From Tethya wilhelma (lineage: Eukaryota; Porifera; Demospongiae; Tethyida; Tethyidae), in the NCBI GenBank assembly GCA_964030475.1, contig CAXIPT010000001.1, forward strand, positions 7,406,179 to 7,470,178: a DNA stretch of 64,000 nt, in the 5' to 3' direction. This document shows, one piece after another, positions 10,348 to 21,680 of the stretch. A program made the translations under genes and the position numbers. Within the stretch, counting starts at the first letter, position 1. Each line of letters opens with the position of its first letter. The notes beneath the pieces were generated by a model. That model searched no databases. It saw nothing but the letters and a program-made list of their open reading frames with translations, and was not told the DNA's origin.

Positions 10348-12201
10348 CACATGTCATGCTTGACTGACCAATTGCACCTTTTGAGGATTTAGTAGTAAAT
10401 TAATAGTTAATTAAATTAAGGGAGTGACAGTGTACTCTCAACCCTATCTTGAAAGTAAACACATGCATGTTTAGAGTAATGTTATAATTGTATTTAGACT
10501 TATAATATTAAATTGGTGTCCCCCCTGATGTTGTATTTACACTTTATGGTTACACACCTTAGTCTCCTATGGTAGGAAAGACTGAGAATGGGAGTCTAAA
10601 CATCTAGACTTAGCCCATATTTTATGAGTCTGTAGTTCTTCATGTACCCTCCAAAACATGCTTTAGTCTTGTGTGATGGGGTGAGGCCTGACCACAAGAC
10701 ATGTATAATATGTGGTTTCATCTGTGATGTGAACATTCGGTATAGGCCGGCTATTAGTTAAGTGGAGCCTCTCCAACAGACAAATTTAGAATAGAACTTT
10801 TGTACTGAGGTTGTCTTTTATAGAAGTAGTAAATTAATAGTTAATTACTACTATTGGTGGTTTTTAACCCTGCATACCATACTGTATTAACGAAATCATA
10901 TTATATTTCATGCAGTAACACACATTTCTTGAACATTTCTTGAATAGTCTGTTATAGTCCAAGATTAAATGTTTTTAGGGGGTCAGTTGTCCTTTGAATC
11001 TTACCTAGAAATAGTTGACAATGGTCCCAAGTTGTTTGCCTTCACCAGCCAATCTAACTAGTTAGCTAACGTCAATGCCACAATTAGATGCCCATTCAAA
11101 AAAAACAAACAAAAAAAACAACGATAACCTAGCCATATTATATCAACATCAAACCTATTTTATTAATTGTATACACATTCATAATACCGTAGGGAATATC
11201 TGTGAATTAGCTTGCATGGTGGTGACCATACCATGTCTGTTTCATCCTTTCATCTGAGAGTTTTTTTTGTGTTGTACGTGCCTTGCCAAAGGGTGCAAGT
11301 TACAGACTGTAAGCTACAAAAGCTACAAATTTAGCTACAAAAGCGATGGTACTTACGTTCATAAATGTGAATGATCTTGTAGAATTACATTTTTTGCTGT
11401 CCAAAACGCTGTTGTTGCTGAGATTTGAGGCTTTTGTGCTTCTTGTAGCGCTTAGCTTCGAGGCCACGCCTACTGATTTAGTGTGCGTTATTTAGAATCA
11501 GAGCAATGCTCACTGCCGCAACGCGCAACGATTTACTGCTATGCTGAGGCTGCTGCTCAGTGCATGCTGCTGCTGCTGTTAGAGCTGACCTGAGACTCTC
11601 AGTACTAAGTCATTGACCTGAGCCAGCCACAGGCAGAGGTCATACATTCATGTTGTGCATCATGCTAGTTGTCAGTTGATTGCGCCGAGGCTTATGCACC
11701 TTGGTGCCTTCATTGAAAACAGTTTTGCAAATGTACAGGGTTAATCACAGTCCTACATCGTATTCAGTTTGCTTTGATTCAAAGATATTCATTACAACAC
11801 ATCCTGGGTGTCAACAGAGAGTTAAATATGTCAACAAAACAATTTTGCAAATCATGGTACTGCACCTATAGCTGGTTCAAATTCACAGCAATAAGCTATA
11901 CTATATACCCAGTATTATCTCACCAGCTATAGTAGGTATGCATAATAATATTGAATATTGATGAAGTTTCTGCGTACAAATCGGGACATGGATTCAAGCC
12001 TAAGCATGCTTAAAGCACAATGTCATGTCAGTGCAAACATGTAAGAAAGATTCTAACAGATATATTATATTATTACACAGCTGCAGTATAAGATTGCATA
12101 GCTATATGCATGGAGTAATTACTGCCATATCTTCAGCAGTAGCTCTATAGCAACACAATATACTTATACTTTATCAAGCATATGTGACCAAATTTGCGAA
12201 N
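10348..12201. other. PRKDC intron, gene-poor
   Basis: The segment at about 10490-10610 is the third copy of the clade A upstream flank (compare about 565-720 and 3310-3450). AATTAATAGTTAATTA-type repeats occur near 10390 and 10830. A fragment at about 11690-11720 with GCACCTTGGTGCCTTCATTG recurs at about 14865-14885. No exon or RNA gene could be supported before the n at 12201. Confidence 0.45.
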
Positions 12202-13946
12202 ATGGCCTACAACATGCTGATGTCTGTCATCACCTGCACACAGAACAAGATGCAATTTTACGTTGTTTTCCTGTTCAAAGAGGATGCAACTAAGGTATTA
12301 GCAATAGAGGCCCTCATGATGTTAGTATACAATATCATGGATGTTGTGTTCTTTTCTGATGCAGGGCCAGTTCTTGTGGGACAATATCATAGATGTTGAT
12401 AGGCAATATCGGTTTGATACAGAGTTAGAGGTACTGTTGTATGAGTATTACCAATACCATAATGACTTCAGGTTTAATTTTGAGGATTCTAGCTCATTTT
12501 TGGTTACGGATGTTAATTGGGAAACATTGAGGAAGTGTAATGCACAGGGACGTTGACCAAACTGGAAAAAGCTAGGATGCTCGAATATTACAAAACTAAA
12601 AAATTTAAACATCCTGGCCTCATGTTTCTATTTACACGCGTGCACGTAAAATCGAAGAACATTGAAAGAGCTCAAGCAAGAGCTGGATGTGCACTTACAG
12701 ATTGAAAAGTCCTTCAAGTTGGTTGACTTGCTACAGGCAAATGGACAGCTACACAGCCAGACTAGTCCACTTGTGGCCTTAAGTTGTATAGGCTCAGAAT
12801 CATTCAATAAGTTTGCCTATAACAAGAATAGATATTCATGCGTTTATCTACTAGTATAACATGCTCCTGTGAATGAAGATTCTTTGCTCAGGCTCGCCCA
12901 ACGATGTTCCATCTGACTAGTATTAAAAGTAATATTTTTACTATACAATTATTTTACTGTCGTGTCTCTGTGTGTCCCCCAGACACCAATCAGACGTAAG
13001 AAGCAGCTGACTGCCATTCGTGATGAGCTTCGCGGCCAGGGGTCACGAGAGTCCTCTCCCAGTGACTCCCCTCCTTGTGAGTAGACCACACCCACTCACG
13101 ATGATGTAATCTGTTTTTCCTTGATCGTACTGCTGTGTGACTGGATTATGTGTTTCTCTCTCATCTTGTAGTCTCTCCACGATACTTGTCGTCCCAGTAC
13201 CTGGCTGACAGTAGCCTCAGTGCTGACATTTCACAGTTTGATTTCTCCAGCGGAACACAGGTAGATTAATGATCTTGATGATTACCTTGGTTTCAGGTTT
13301 CATTGTTTTGAGAAGCATAGCTTCTCTATCTTCATCAAGTAGTAGTTTTACAAACACTATAGATAGTAAACAGCGTATCTAGATGATAATTGTTTTACCT
13401 TCAAGAGTGCTCTCTTGTTTTGCAATGAGTTGTCCATAAAAAGGGTTGATATTAAAGTGTGTACATGTATTGACATCACAATGTATGATGCAACGTACAC
13501 TGTGTTTCACTGCAGACCCTCCCCACAGTCAGGATCAGTCCTACAGAGAAAAGAGAGGTAGGCAGTTGATGATCACACGTGAGCATGCAGCTCCCTGCCC
13601 TCTAGAATTACCAATGATGTACAGTATAACATGTACATGGAGAGTACTCAAAGCATCTGAGCACGAGAATACCACAATAGATCTAATCTTACCTTGTCAA
13701 AACATTTTAAGTTGCTGGAAAAACCAGAAACAATTCCCTCTCTTAAGTTAAGATTGTCTTGTTTATCTAAAGATGTTGAAATGATGTTTGTTTATGTTTC
13801 GACCACCTCAGGAGTCCTCCGCCTCCTATCTGGTGAGTGAGGAACAGGTGGAGCAGGATGAGTTGAACCTCCATGAGTGCATGCTGCCTCTCATGAAACT
13901 CCTGGACCACATGGAGCACAACAAGATCAACCCTGAAGTACCAAAG
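12202..13946 (+). CDS. PRKDC: DNA-PK catalytic subunit, exon block 2 (PQR-cluster region)
   Basis: Six exons keep phase throughout: a partial exon 12202-12294 truncated by the n at 12201, then 12365-12430, 12983-13076, 13172-13260, 13516-13557 and 13812-13946. Matches to vertebrate DNA-PKcs include AYNMLMSVI, FYVVFLFKED, IRRKKQLTAIRDELR, YLSSQYLADSSLS, ISQFDFSSG and DELNLHECMLPL. In vertebrates this region carries the PQR autophosphorylation cluster. Here the 42-nt exon 13516-13557 and its neighbour supply several Ser/Thr but no obvious SQ/TQ at the human position. About 25 residues expected before AYNML are lost at the n. Confidence 0.85.
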
Positions 13947-14082
13947 GTAGGGCACCGTATTTAGAAATTAGGTATAGCTATACCTGCTCCACCCATTTTC
14001 CCGGGACTTGCTTTGTACTATAGTAGTGAAGCGTGAAAGAGCCAATCCCTCTTCCCCCCTTCAAAACACACCCCCACCCACN

Positions 14083-14111
<29 letters not shown>
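14083..14111. repeat. (GT)n microsatellite next to an n
   Basis: A GT dinucleotide run directly after the single n at 14082. Confidence 0.9.
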
Positions 14112-14113
<2 letters not shown>

Positions 14114-14320
14114 CCAACTATATCTCAAGAACCACAGCTCCAGTCGACAAAAGCGGTATACCAAGGTAAAATAATCGAGATTATCTAAAAAAACTTACAC
14201 AAAGAATTCACCAAAAGTTTGTAGTTCCTGAGATATGAAGGCCACACCCATAAGGCCATACAGTTGAAATTTTGGAGGGCGAACATGAGGGGCGAGCCTG
14301 AGCGAGTCATATAGCATAGA

Positions 14321-14529
14321 TACCGTATAGCGGGAAATTTTCGTGAGGGAAAAATTTTGTTCTTTTCGTTCCAGACAGCATGAAAACGAAAATTTTGCCC
14401 ACGAAAATCTGAAATTTTTAAAACGTGGCCGCGGAGTCATGGGTCCAGAACGAAAATAAGACCACGAAAACTTGTTTTCAAGGTCTAAAACGAAATTTTA
14501 ACCGCACGAAAATTTCCCGCTATACGGTA
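14321..14529. mobile_element. 209-bp MITE with TACCGTATAG termini
   Basis: Terminal inverted repeats start TACCGTATAGCGGGAAATTT and end with the exact complement. There is no coding capacity. It is flanked on both sides by a diverged direct copy of an approximately 50-bp sequence (about 14270-14320 and 14530-14580), as if inserted into or duplicated with an older repeat. The outer ten bases match those of the MITEs at 25534 and 38525, but the interior differs. Confidence 0.75.
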
Positions 14530-15424
14530 TTGGAGGGCGAGCATGAAGGGCTAGCCTGAGCGAGTTATATAGCATAGATAGCAGAGTGTAGGGCCTGGTG
14601 TCTTTACAAAGGTAGCAAGATTGTGCTATAGTGTGTACCCAGTGAATGTTGTGGCAATAACTACAATAGTGCTGGGAAGATAGCCAACATAATTTAACAT
14701 AATTCGTCATTAAATTTCATTGTACCATTTCATGAATGATAAATGTACAAACACATAAACACAGCAATGGATAACATTTTAACATCATACCACAATTCTT
14801 GCATCACATACAATCACACCAAATGCTCGGAATTTTACATGCATATCATGCACCAAGGGTTATGCACCTTGGTGCCTTCATTGTAATTGTCATAATTATG
14901 CTATTGGTATGGTTGGTACCTCATATAGTGATGAGAATCAACTGGCTAATGGCAGTTGCTGACCCGTTGTTAGTTTGAGACCATAGAGTATATAATAAGA
15001 CTTGGTGTTAAAACCCTTGGTACGGATTGGGTCAACATCTTAAATGGACCAAGGCTAGTACAATGCTAAACTGCCAATCAGCTCCCTTTTTATGGGAGCT
15101 CTCTCTGTCTATTTCAACTATTTCATACACTTTAAATTTCTTTTCTAGGGCAGTTTCATTTTGCTCACATATTAAGTTTTATGGCTATGCTAACCTCTAG
15201 GACATTCACATAAGAAAAGTCTTTTAAACAATACATACCGACACTATGGAGGCTGGCTATATCGGCACAGGTGCATGTAGTTCCCACCCATCCTGATAGT
15301 ATCACTTATAACAACAATATTAATGACAGTACTAGCATGCAGTCTACCTAGCATAAGTACACAATTTGTATTAGTTCCCCTATAGGGTTAAAACAAGTGA
15401 CTCATATGCAGCCTTTTGCCAATT

Positions 15425-15735
15425 TACTATTGAAATTTTAATCCATTGAAAATTCAATGTCCAGATTGAAAAACCTCAATTTCAATTAAAATTTCGATCC
15501 ACTCAAAGTATCCTTTAAAAATTCAATGTCCAGAAATTGAAATTTCAATCCATTGAAAATTCGATGTCCAGATTGACAATTCAATTGAAATTTCAATCTG
15601 TTGAAAATTCAGTTCATAATATCAATTCAATGAAAATTCAATTGAAATTTCATTTGAAATATTATCAATCCATTGAAAATTCAATTGAAATTTTAATCCA
15701 TTGAAAATTCAATTGGATTTCAATTCGTTGAAAAG
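15425..15735. repeat. Degenerate AT-rich tandem repeat
   Basis: Imperfect repetition of a motif built from ATTGAAATTT, CAATCCATTG and AAAATTCAAT, with several short palindromes formed by neighbouring units. No coding frame is seen. Confidence 0.75.
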
Positions 15736-16463
15736 AGGCCATATAATGTGGACCAAGCGAGTGAAGTTTGTATGCAAAGATTTTGTAATAGTTATGACAT
15801 TCATTCCACATCTCAGAAAACTGATTCTGCACTGGACACTGTTGTTTGAGACTTTGTTGCTAATGTAAAGGTTCTATTTACATTTTTACACTAGGGATAT
15901 AGGCATCATCTTTGAATTATCATCATCACTATCATTTTACAAGGACGCACTGACTTACAACCCCATACCATATCGTTTAGCTAGATTATGTTTGAGAAAA
16001 ATTGCACACAAAACACAATGAAAAACTTGTCGTCAAGTTATGTTTGGGATTACACATGTGTGTGTTGTATAGGTGGACTACGTAATCCCACCTCCTAAAT
16101 ATACAAAGTGAATTTATAGAACACTCAAGTTGTACATCAGTTTTAATTGTTGTGTCAAGAAAGAGCTCAACAATTATTTTAGTAACAAAACAGCACATAA
16201 TGTAAATACCATAAACATGAGGGCACATATGGTGCACATGTGATGTGAGTAACCACATTGATTGCAATATTATGCAAACATGCACAGAATGAATTGTAGT
16301 TGCTAGGATAAACCACCAAGAATGCAATGCATGATGTTTTGTGTGGTACAACTATATAACTTCCTGTTATGGAACTAATCTTTCACATTGTAGCCTACCC
16401 TCGCAATGAATTTTTCAGAGTCTGGGCTATACTACAGACATTATAGTGTAAATTATAATCAAA

Positions 16464-16599
16464 ATGATATTTTGCCTGCTCTTTCTACTACCTGTTACTG
16501 TTGCGGTGAATAGTTCAACTAATGATACTGCTGTGAGTGATTCAAGAAGTTGTCCACTTTGGACTATATCTGCTCCCAACAACACATGTGCTTGTGGAT
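16464..16599 (+). CDS. Clade B multi-TM receptor-like gene, N-terminal fragment cut at an n
   Basis: ATG 16464 opens a frame with a signal peptide (MIFCLLFLLPVTVAV), then SCPLWTI and NNTCACG, the clade B ectodomain start. It ends at the n at 16600, beyond which the sequence is unrelated. The 5' flank (about 16200-16340) resembles those of the clade B genes at 23348 and 44523. Most of the gene is probably missing from the assembly; whether it was intact is unknown. Confidence 0.7.
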
Positions 16600-16925
16600 N
16601 AGAAAGTATAGCAAACTCTTACTTTCAATTCTAGTAATGAGGACATATATACGACAAGTTATTCTGATACAACTCATTCAGATGCATAAGATGGATGAAT
16701 ATACCATTTCATTCATGAATGCATTTTGTATACCCCTTTAACACCATGTACTGTTTAGTGACTTCACAGGGAACACCTTAGACACATGTATGATTTGGTA
16801 GTGGGTATACCTTTGTGAGGGAGGAGCCTGGCAGTGAGGCTATAGAACACTTAGTTGCTGAATGACACAGGTATGCATTCACAACATACATGTTTACTTA
16901 CCTTCCTTCTTTATTGTCTCCAAGC

Positions 16926-17763
16926 AGTTCCACTTCTAAAGGAGCAGTCTCCATGGACACCGGTGACACAAATGGAGAGGCTGTAAACCTTGACATCCTT
17001 CAGGAGAGGTTCTCCAGGGAGTTCACACACCTCTATCTCAAGATAGCCAACAGTGCAAGGCTGCAGTCAAACTATGCTGTTGCCACTAGATACCTTCAGC
17101 TAACAGAGGCAGCCATCAAAGAGGTAAGCATGCAGAGCTAGTGTGTTTGAAGACATTAAAAAAACCAAACAATTATTTGAATTATATGCATTGTAAAATT
17201 ACAAAATACTGTTGCTTAATAAGATAATTTAATTAAGGTTTTGGTGGGAAAATTTACATTGACTACTTGTCACTATTTATATTGTCTTGCATGCAGCATT
17301 TTCCATCAGACAATGAGCTTCAAGTAGGATGGATCCACGGTGTGGCAGAGATGAAGTTGCATGAGGCTCAACAAGACCCTTCTCCTAACAATATAGAACC
17401 ACTGGTTGCTGTGGTAGACAGACTAGGTATGTTGAACCGCTGAAAGAAGTACCAAGTGAATTTTTTTGTTATTTATTTCCACTCTTGTGTCTGTAGTTGG
17501 TTTTGATGATAGGGACATCCTCAAGAAGAACCATTCTTGTACTAGGAAGCACTATTATCTTGAAGGGTCTGCTTTCAACCAGCTGGCCAGAGCATTTATT
17601 GAAGATGGTGACCTCCTCCTGAGTGTTATTTCTGACTCTAGAATGAAGGTGTTGAAGAAGACTGTTGGACTAACACCTCCTAGTGGCTCTTCTATAAGTG
17701 AGGTGAGTGTATTTTTAAGTTTTTATTGGCCTATATTGTATGCATTTTATGTAGAACTTGTAT

Positions 17764-17806
<43 letters not shown>

Positions 17807-17968
17807 TATCTCATAAGCTGTTACTGAAGTGTCTGAGCTCATTCAAATTAGCGGTACAGTCTGGCTCTCAAGAACATAGCAGCACAGGAGACAGCAGTGG
17901 TATGGTCCAGGCCTTGGTGGAGCTAGCCAGCTTCTGTGATAGACAGCTGAGACTAAAAGAAGATGATG
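16926..17968 (+). CDS. PRKDC: DNA-PK catalytic subunit, exon block 3 (FAT domain)
   Basis: Exons at about 16926-17123, 17297-17426, 17497-17702 and 17806-17968 splice in phase. The translation resembles the FAT region of vertebrate DNA-PKcs: a Ser/acidic linker (SMDTGDTNGE), then NSARLQSNYAVATRYLQL, VGWIHGVAEMKL, FNQLARAFIEDGD and ALVELASFCDRQLRLKEDD. The first exon's 5' boundary is approximate because the preceding exon is not visible. The acceptor of the last exon is formed by a CA microsatellite ending in CACAG (17801-17805), an unusual polypyrimidine-poor context. A 17.4-kb intron follows, holding five sense-oriented receptor-family copies. Confidence 0.82.
17764..17804. repeat. (CA)n microsatellite forming a splice acceptor
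   Basis: The CA run ends directly in the AG of the acceptor before the PRKDC exon at 17806, so repeat-length change could affect splicing of that exon. Confidence 0.85.
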
Positions 17969-18202
17969 GTGAGTTTACAATTATATTGACTAGGTGTGGC
18001 GTGCAGACAGTAGTAAGACCTTACTATCATTGATCGACCCTTTTCTATATTGGTTTGCTGGATTGTGGTGCTAAAATTACTATGATCCCAATCATATATG
18101 CATGAGTGTGAATTTCTTGTTCCAATCTTTGTGATGTGATTTTGAAAGAACAAATTGATTGTGTTTGTACATGTGGAAATACACTTAGGCTTGCTTGTAG
18201 TG
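17969..18202. other. PRKDC intron start
   Basis: Nothing is supported beyond the splice donor at 17969. Confidence 0.4.
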
Positions 18203-19025
18203 TAGCCTCGTTCCCAGGCTCCCCGCCTACCTTACACGTAAGGAAAGGGGGAGCCTGGTCTCTAATCTTACATGAGCCAAGGAAATAATAATTGCGTGGG
18301 TGAAACATTCCATAATATGACGTAATTCCTGGTCCGCCTACGCTGATGTTTTTTTGTGTTTTAGAGCTAGTACTCAGTACTGTAGAATTTTACCTACTAA
18401 GAGAGTGAGAAGTCTATCTTTGACAGCTTTAGCCATGGAGCAAAGGGTTGAAAGAAATAGCTACAACAGTTTTTTTTTGTCTCAGAAAGAGGCTGGTACA
18501 ACAGATGCTGGATAGTCTTGCACGCTGCTCTGCCTCAGCTGAGAAGCGAAGGGTTTACCAGCAAAATAAAATGTGTTAATTACAATAAGCGTCTGTCATC
18601 TTTGTCTTTGTACTTTTTTGGAGCTACCACTCCGTTAGTACCGGGCAGCTTTTCTGTCTGGTCAGCTTTATTCAGTGGTCACAGTAGGAAACCCGTCAGC
18701 GCCTCGTATCAGGCAACGATATTAAGAAAACAACAAGACTCCATTCGCATTTCTGCATGCTTGTACAGAACCATAGACACAGCTAGCCTACTTATTGATG
18801 ATATAGTCCCTCCATATAATTTATCTATGGCCTTGGCTATAGCTAGCTAAGGAATTGCATGGGCATGGAATTGCACAAATTTACGTAGTTTTGTATCCTG
18901 CCCACGTTCAATTTTCACCTGTCTAGCACACATCTATGCTTTATATAGGCTCACGTGAGATTAGAGACCAGGCTCCCCCTTTTTTTACGTGTATAAGGTA
19001 GGTGGGGAGCCTGGGAACGAAGCTA
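18203..19025. mobile_element. TAGCCT-terminus non-autonomous DNA transposon, about 820 bp
   Basis: The left end (TAGCCTCGTTCCCAGGCTCC) and the right end are inverted repeats of about 75 bp with small gaps. They include GGGGGAGCCTGGTCTCTAAT paired with ATTAGAGACCAGGCTCCCCC. The interior has no convincing transposase frame. Related ends occur at 31792-32441 and 55532-55605. Confidence 0.7.
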
Positions 19026-19554
19026 CTTGAAGTGTGCATTATAGATAGCTTATGCTGCCCCTGCATGTACAAGACTAGTATAGTCAAATGTGTACACCAC
19101 ACATGACTAGCCCCATACATAGTCAAATGTATACACCACACATGTATAGCTGTTGATATAAGTGTTTACTTTAACACATATACATTACATTATAGTCAAG
19201 GGATGTAGCGTGATTGTGTAAATTAGGAAGATAATACACCGTGTTGATTCTTGTTGTTTTAAGCCTACTCATTGACATCAAAGAAAAAAACTGTTACTCT
19301 AAATCCGATACTGTTATATGTAGTGAGTAAGCACCAGATATTGAAAGTATATTTAGAGCATGACTATATAGGGAAATATAGAAGCACTGGATGTGAAAAA
19401 TAAAGCACTCCATGGATACAGTCTGATAGTTTATGCATATAGTTCCATAGCAAGTGATTCCTAAACTTCATTCAAAGTTAGGTTTAAACTGCTGCTATAT
19501 ATACAGAGACCTTACATAATAGAGTAAACACAGTTTCAAGAATCTTGAACCAAG
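19026..19554. other. Upstream flank of a clade B receptor gene
   Basis: Short direct repeats (ACACCACACATG with AGTCAAATGT) lie near 19085-19145. The flank contains the TATA-like site listed separately. No coding sequence is supported. Confidence 0.4.
19496..19503 (+). promoter_or_regulatory. TATA-like box of a clade B gene
   Basis: TATATATA lies about 52-59 nt before the ATG at 19555. Similar TATA runs occur at comparable distance before the clade B genes at 23348, 29737 and 44523. Confidence 0.5.
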
Positions 19555-21399
19555 ATGGTGTTTTACCTTCTCTTCCTAATGGCTGTGACTGTTGCTGTGA
19601 ATGCTTTAACTAGTGATACTACTGTGGGTGATTCAGGAAGTTGTCCACTTTGGACTATACCTGCTCTCAACAACACATGTGCTTGTGGATCATCACTCAA
19701 TGGCATTGTTGTATGTGATCAAAATACTGTCACCCTACCATTTTGTTATTGCCTGTCCCTATATGCTGGTAGTGATAAAGAAGATCTACCCAAGACTGCA
19801 GTCATAGGTTACTGTGTACAACGATGCTACATATCTGTACATGATGATGTTCGAATGGGAGACTTTGGATATGGTCGTTACAAGATATTAGTGAACAACA
19901 CCTTTAGCAATGACCCCAAAGAAATCAGTCGTGCTCTTTGCAGAGATCTTAAAATGAATCGAACTGGAGTAATGTGTGGCAGTTGTGAAAAAAACTACAC
20001 ACTGCCAGTCTACTCCTACAGTTCCCACTGTGTAGAATGTACTAACTATGGTTTCAGGAATTGGCTCAAGTACTTCAGTGTAGCATACCTACCACTGACT
20101 GTGTTTTATTTTTTAGTGATAATGTTCAGAATTTCAGCAACTTCACCAAGACTCCATGGTTACATCACAACATGTCAGATCCTCACATCACCAAATCTCT
20201 TACGGTGGTTTAATGTTAGAGTTTTCTACTTGACTAAAAGTGAAGAGCTAATTGCTTTAAAGGTAAGTTCAAAGACCCTATTTGACTTTTTCAACATTTG
20301 GAATCTTGATTTCTTTCGCACCATCTACACTCCTTTTTGTATTCACCCTAACCTGAGCACCCTTGGGACTCGTGCTCTTGACTATGGTGTGGCTATCTAT
20401 CCTTTATTCTTGATTCTCTTGACATACATCTTAGTAACACTTCATGATCACCACATGTTCTGTGTACGAATGTGGAGGCCTTTTTACAAATGCTTTAGGA
20501 TCTTTCGTAATGAGTGGGACCTGAGAACTTCTCTTGTGAGTGCTTTTGCAACATTTATTCTACTATCATATGTAAAGATCTTGAATACTTCACTGGATCT
20601 TCTTGCTCCTGCAATTCTTTACGATAGGAATGGATCTATATTGAACCACAAAATTTTAAACATTGATGGAACAGTTGAGTATTTTGGAAGAGCTCACTTG
20701 CCTTATGCTGTGCTGGCAATGTTCATGTGCTCAGTGTTCAATGTTCTCCCTTTGCTTGTCTTGTGCCTGTACCCTTGTCGCTGCTTTCACAAGTGTTTGA
20801 ACTACTTGAACCTACATAGCCAGAGAGTACACACCTTTGTGGAGATCTTTCAGGGCTGCTTCAAAACACATCCTCGAGACTACAGACACTTTGCGGCTGT
20901 TTACATCTTTCTAAGATTTGTCAATGTTGCCATCTCTTCTTTTGCACCAGCTAATTTCTATGTCATTGTAGCAGCAACTGTGATGCTTGCTAATGTAATA
21001 GCAATTGCTTTAACAAGACCATACAGATTATATATGGCAAATGTTATTGATGTCGTCCTTTTTTCAGCTGTGACAGCGGGTTTTTACTCAATTCCTTTAT
21101 CAGACTATATTCGGTTCACAACATGGCACTTGTACCACTACATTTATGTCATATTTCTGTATGCATTGGGACTAGGTCACTTTTTGTTTGGTGTTGGTAT
21201 TCTGCTCAGTCCACTCCAGCCAAAGAAACTCAAGTCATTTTATTTGACAGTTTTAGAGAGAATTAGACGACCAAAGGAAACGTTGAGTTGCAGTCCATCC
21301 CCAACAGAAGAGACACACCTACTTTCTGGTGACAGCAAATCAGATTACAGTTATAGTCCTCCCAGTACAATAACAATTGAAGTACAAAACCTAATTTGA
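19555..21399 (+). CDS. Clade B multi-TM receptor-like protein, intact (614 aa)
   Basis: A single intronless frame. Residues 1-18 are a signal peptide. The ectodomain to about 165 holds SCPLWTIPA, NNTCACGSS, VTLPFCYCLSL, VIGYC, MNRTGVMCGSCEKNY and HCVECTNY. About eight hydrophobic spans follow, with conserved RMWRPFYKCFR, NEWDLRTS, FATFILLSYVKIL, DGTVEYFGRAHLPYAVLAMF, YPCRCFHKCLNYLN, FQGCFKTHPRDYRH and RPYR. The tail carries EETHLLSG (an acidic dileucine-type motif) and SDYSYSPPST. The family is recognised only as an expanded sponge multi-TM family; its function is unknown. The gene lies in sense orientation in the large PRKDC intron. An AATAAA-type signal lies about 165 nt after the stop. Confidence 0.85.
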   Translation: MVFYLLFLMAVTVAVNALTSDTTVGDSGSCPLWTIPALNNTCACGSSLNGIVVCDQNTVTLPFCYCLSLYAGSDKEDLPKTAVIGYCVQRCYISVHDDVRMGDFGYGRYKILVNNTFSNDPKEISRALCRDLKMNRTGVMCGSCEKNYTLPVYSYSSHCVECTNYGFRNWLKYFSVAYLPLTVFYFLVIMFRISATSPRLHGYITTCQILTSPNLLRWFNVRVFYLTKSEELIALKVSSKTLFDFFNIWNLDFFRTIYTPFCIHPNLSTLGTRALDYGVAIYPLFLILLTYILVTLHDHHMFCVRMWRPFYKCFRIFRNEWDLRTSLVSAFATFILLSYVKILNTSLDLLAPAILYDRNGSILNHKILNIDGTVEYFGRAHLPYAVLAMFMCSVFNVLPLLVLCLYPCRCFHKCLNYLNLHSQRVHTFVEIFQGCFKTHPRDYRHFAAVYIFLRFVNVAISSFAPANFYVIVAATVMLANVIAIALTRPYRLYMANVIDVVLFSAVTAGFYSIPLSDYIRFTTWHLYHYIYVIFLYALGLGHFLFGVGILLSPLQPKKLKSFYLTVLERIRRPKETLSCSPSPTEETHLLSGDSKSDYSYSPPSTITIEVQNLI

Positions 21400-21680
21400 G
21401 GTTTTTCTTCAATACTAACTTAACTCTTTAGAATACTGAATCCACGCAAAACTGTTGTTTTAAACAATAGCTATAGTATAACTTGCCACTTAATATAATT
21501 ATAAACACATGCATGTTTTAAATTTAACATTAATGGATTTCACAGCACATTTAATGGACAGAATAAAGGCAAGGATATAAATCAAGGATTATTTGTTCTT
21601 AACTTGTCACTTTCTTTTTTTTTATTCTTTTTACCTGAATACCTTGTACATTGCCATACCATAATTGTCTAGAGTGGTTT

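Larger units (their letters stand above)
13947..16463. other. PRKDC intron/assembly-gap region: repeats, no exons found
   Basis: By comparison with vertebrate DNA-PKcs about a thousand residues should be encoded between 13946 and the next recognised exon, but none are visible here. The n at 14082 lies between C-rich sequence and a GT microsatellite and may be the lost segment. The stretch also contains a MITE (14321-14529), a direct repeat around it, and an AT-rich tandem repeat (15425-15735). At about 16200-16340 there is a flank shared with clade B receptor genes. Confidence 0.55.

Noticed and set aside
12432..12860. Open frames after the PRKDC exon (YEYYQYHNDFRF and LKQELDVHLQIEK)
   Set aside because: They lie beyond a good splice donor, contain stops in the host frame, and the next exon joins perfectly without them.
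18518..18850. 110-codon plus-strand frame inside the TAGCCT element
   Set aside because: Low similarity to any transposase, no splice support; probably a chance frame in a non-autonomous element.
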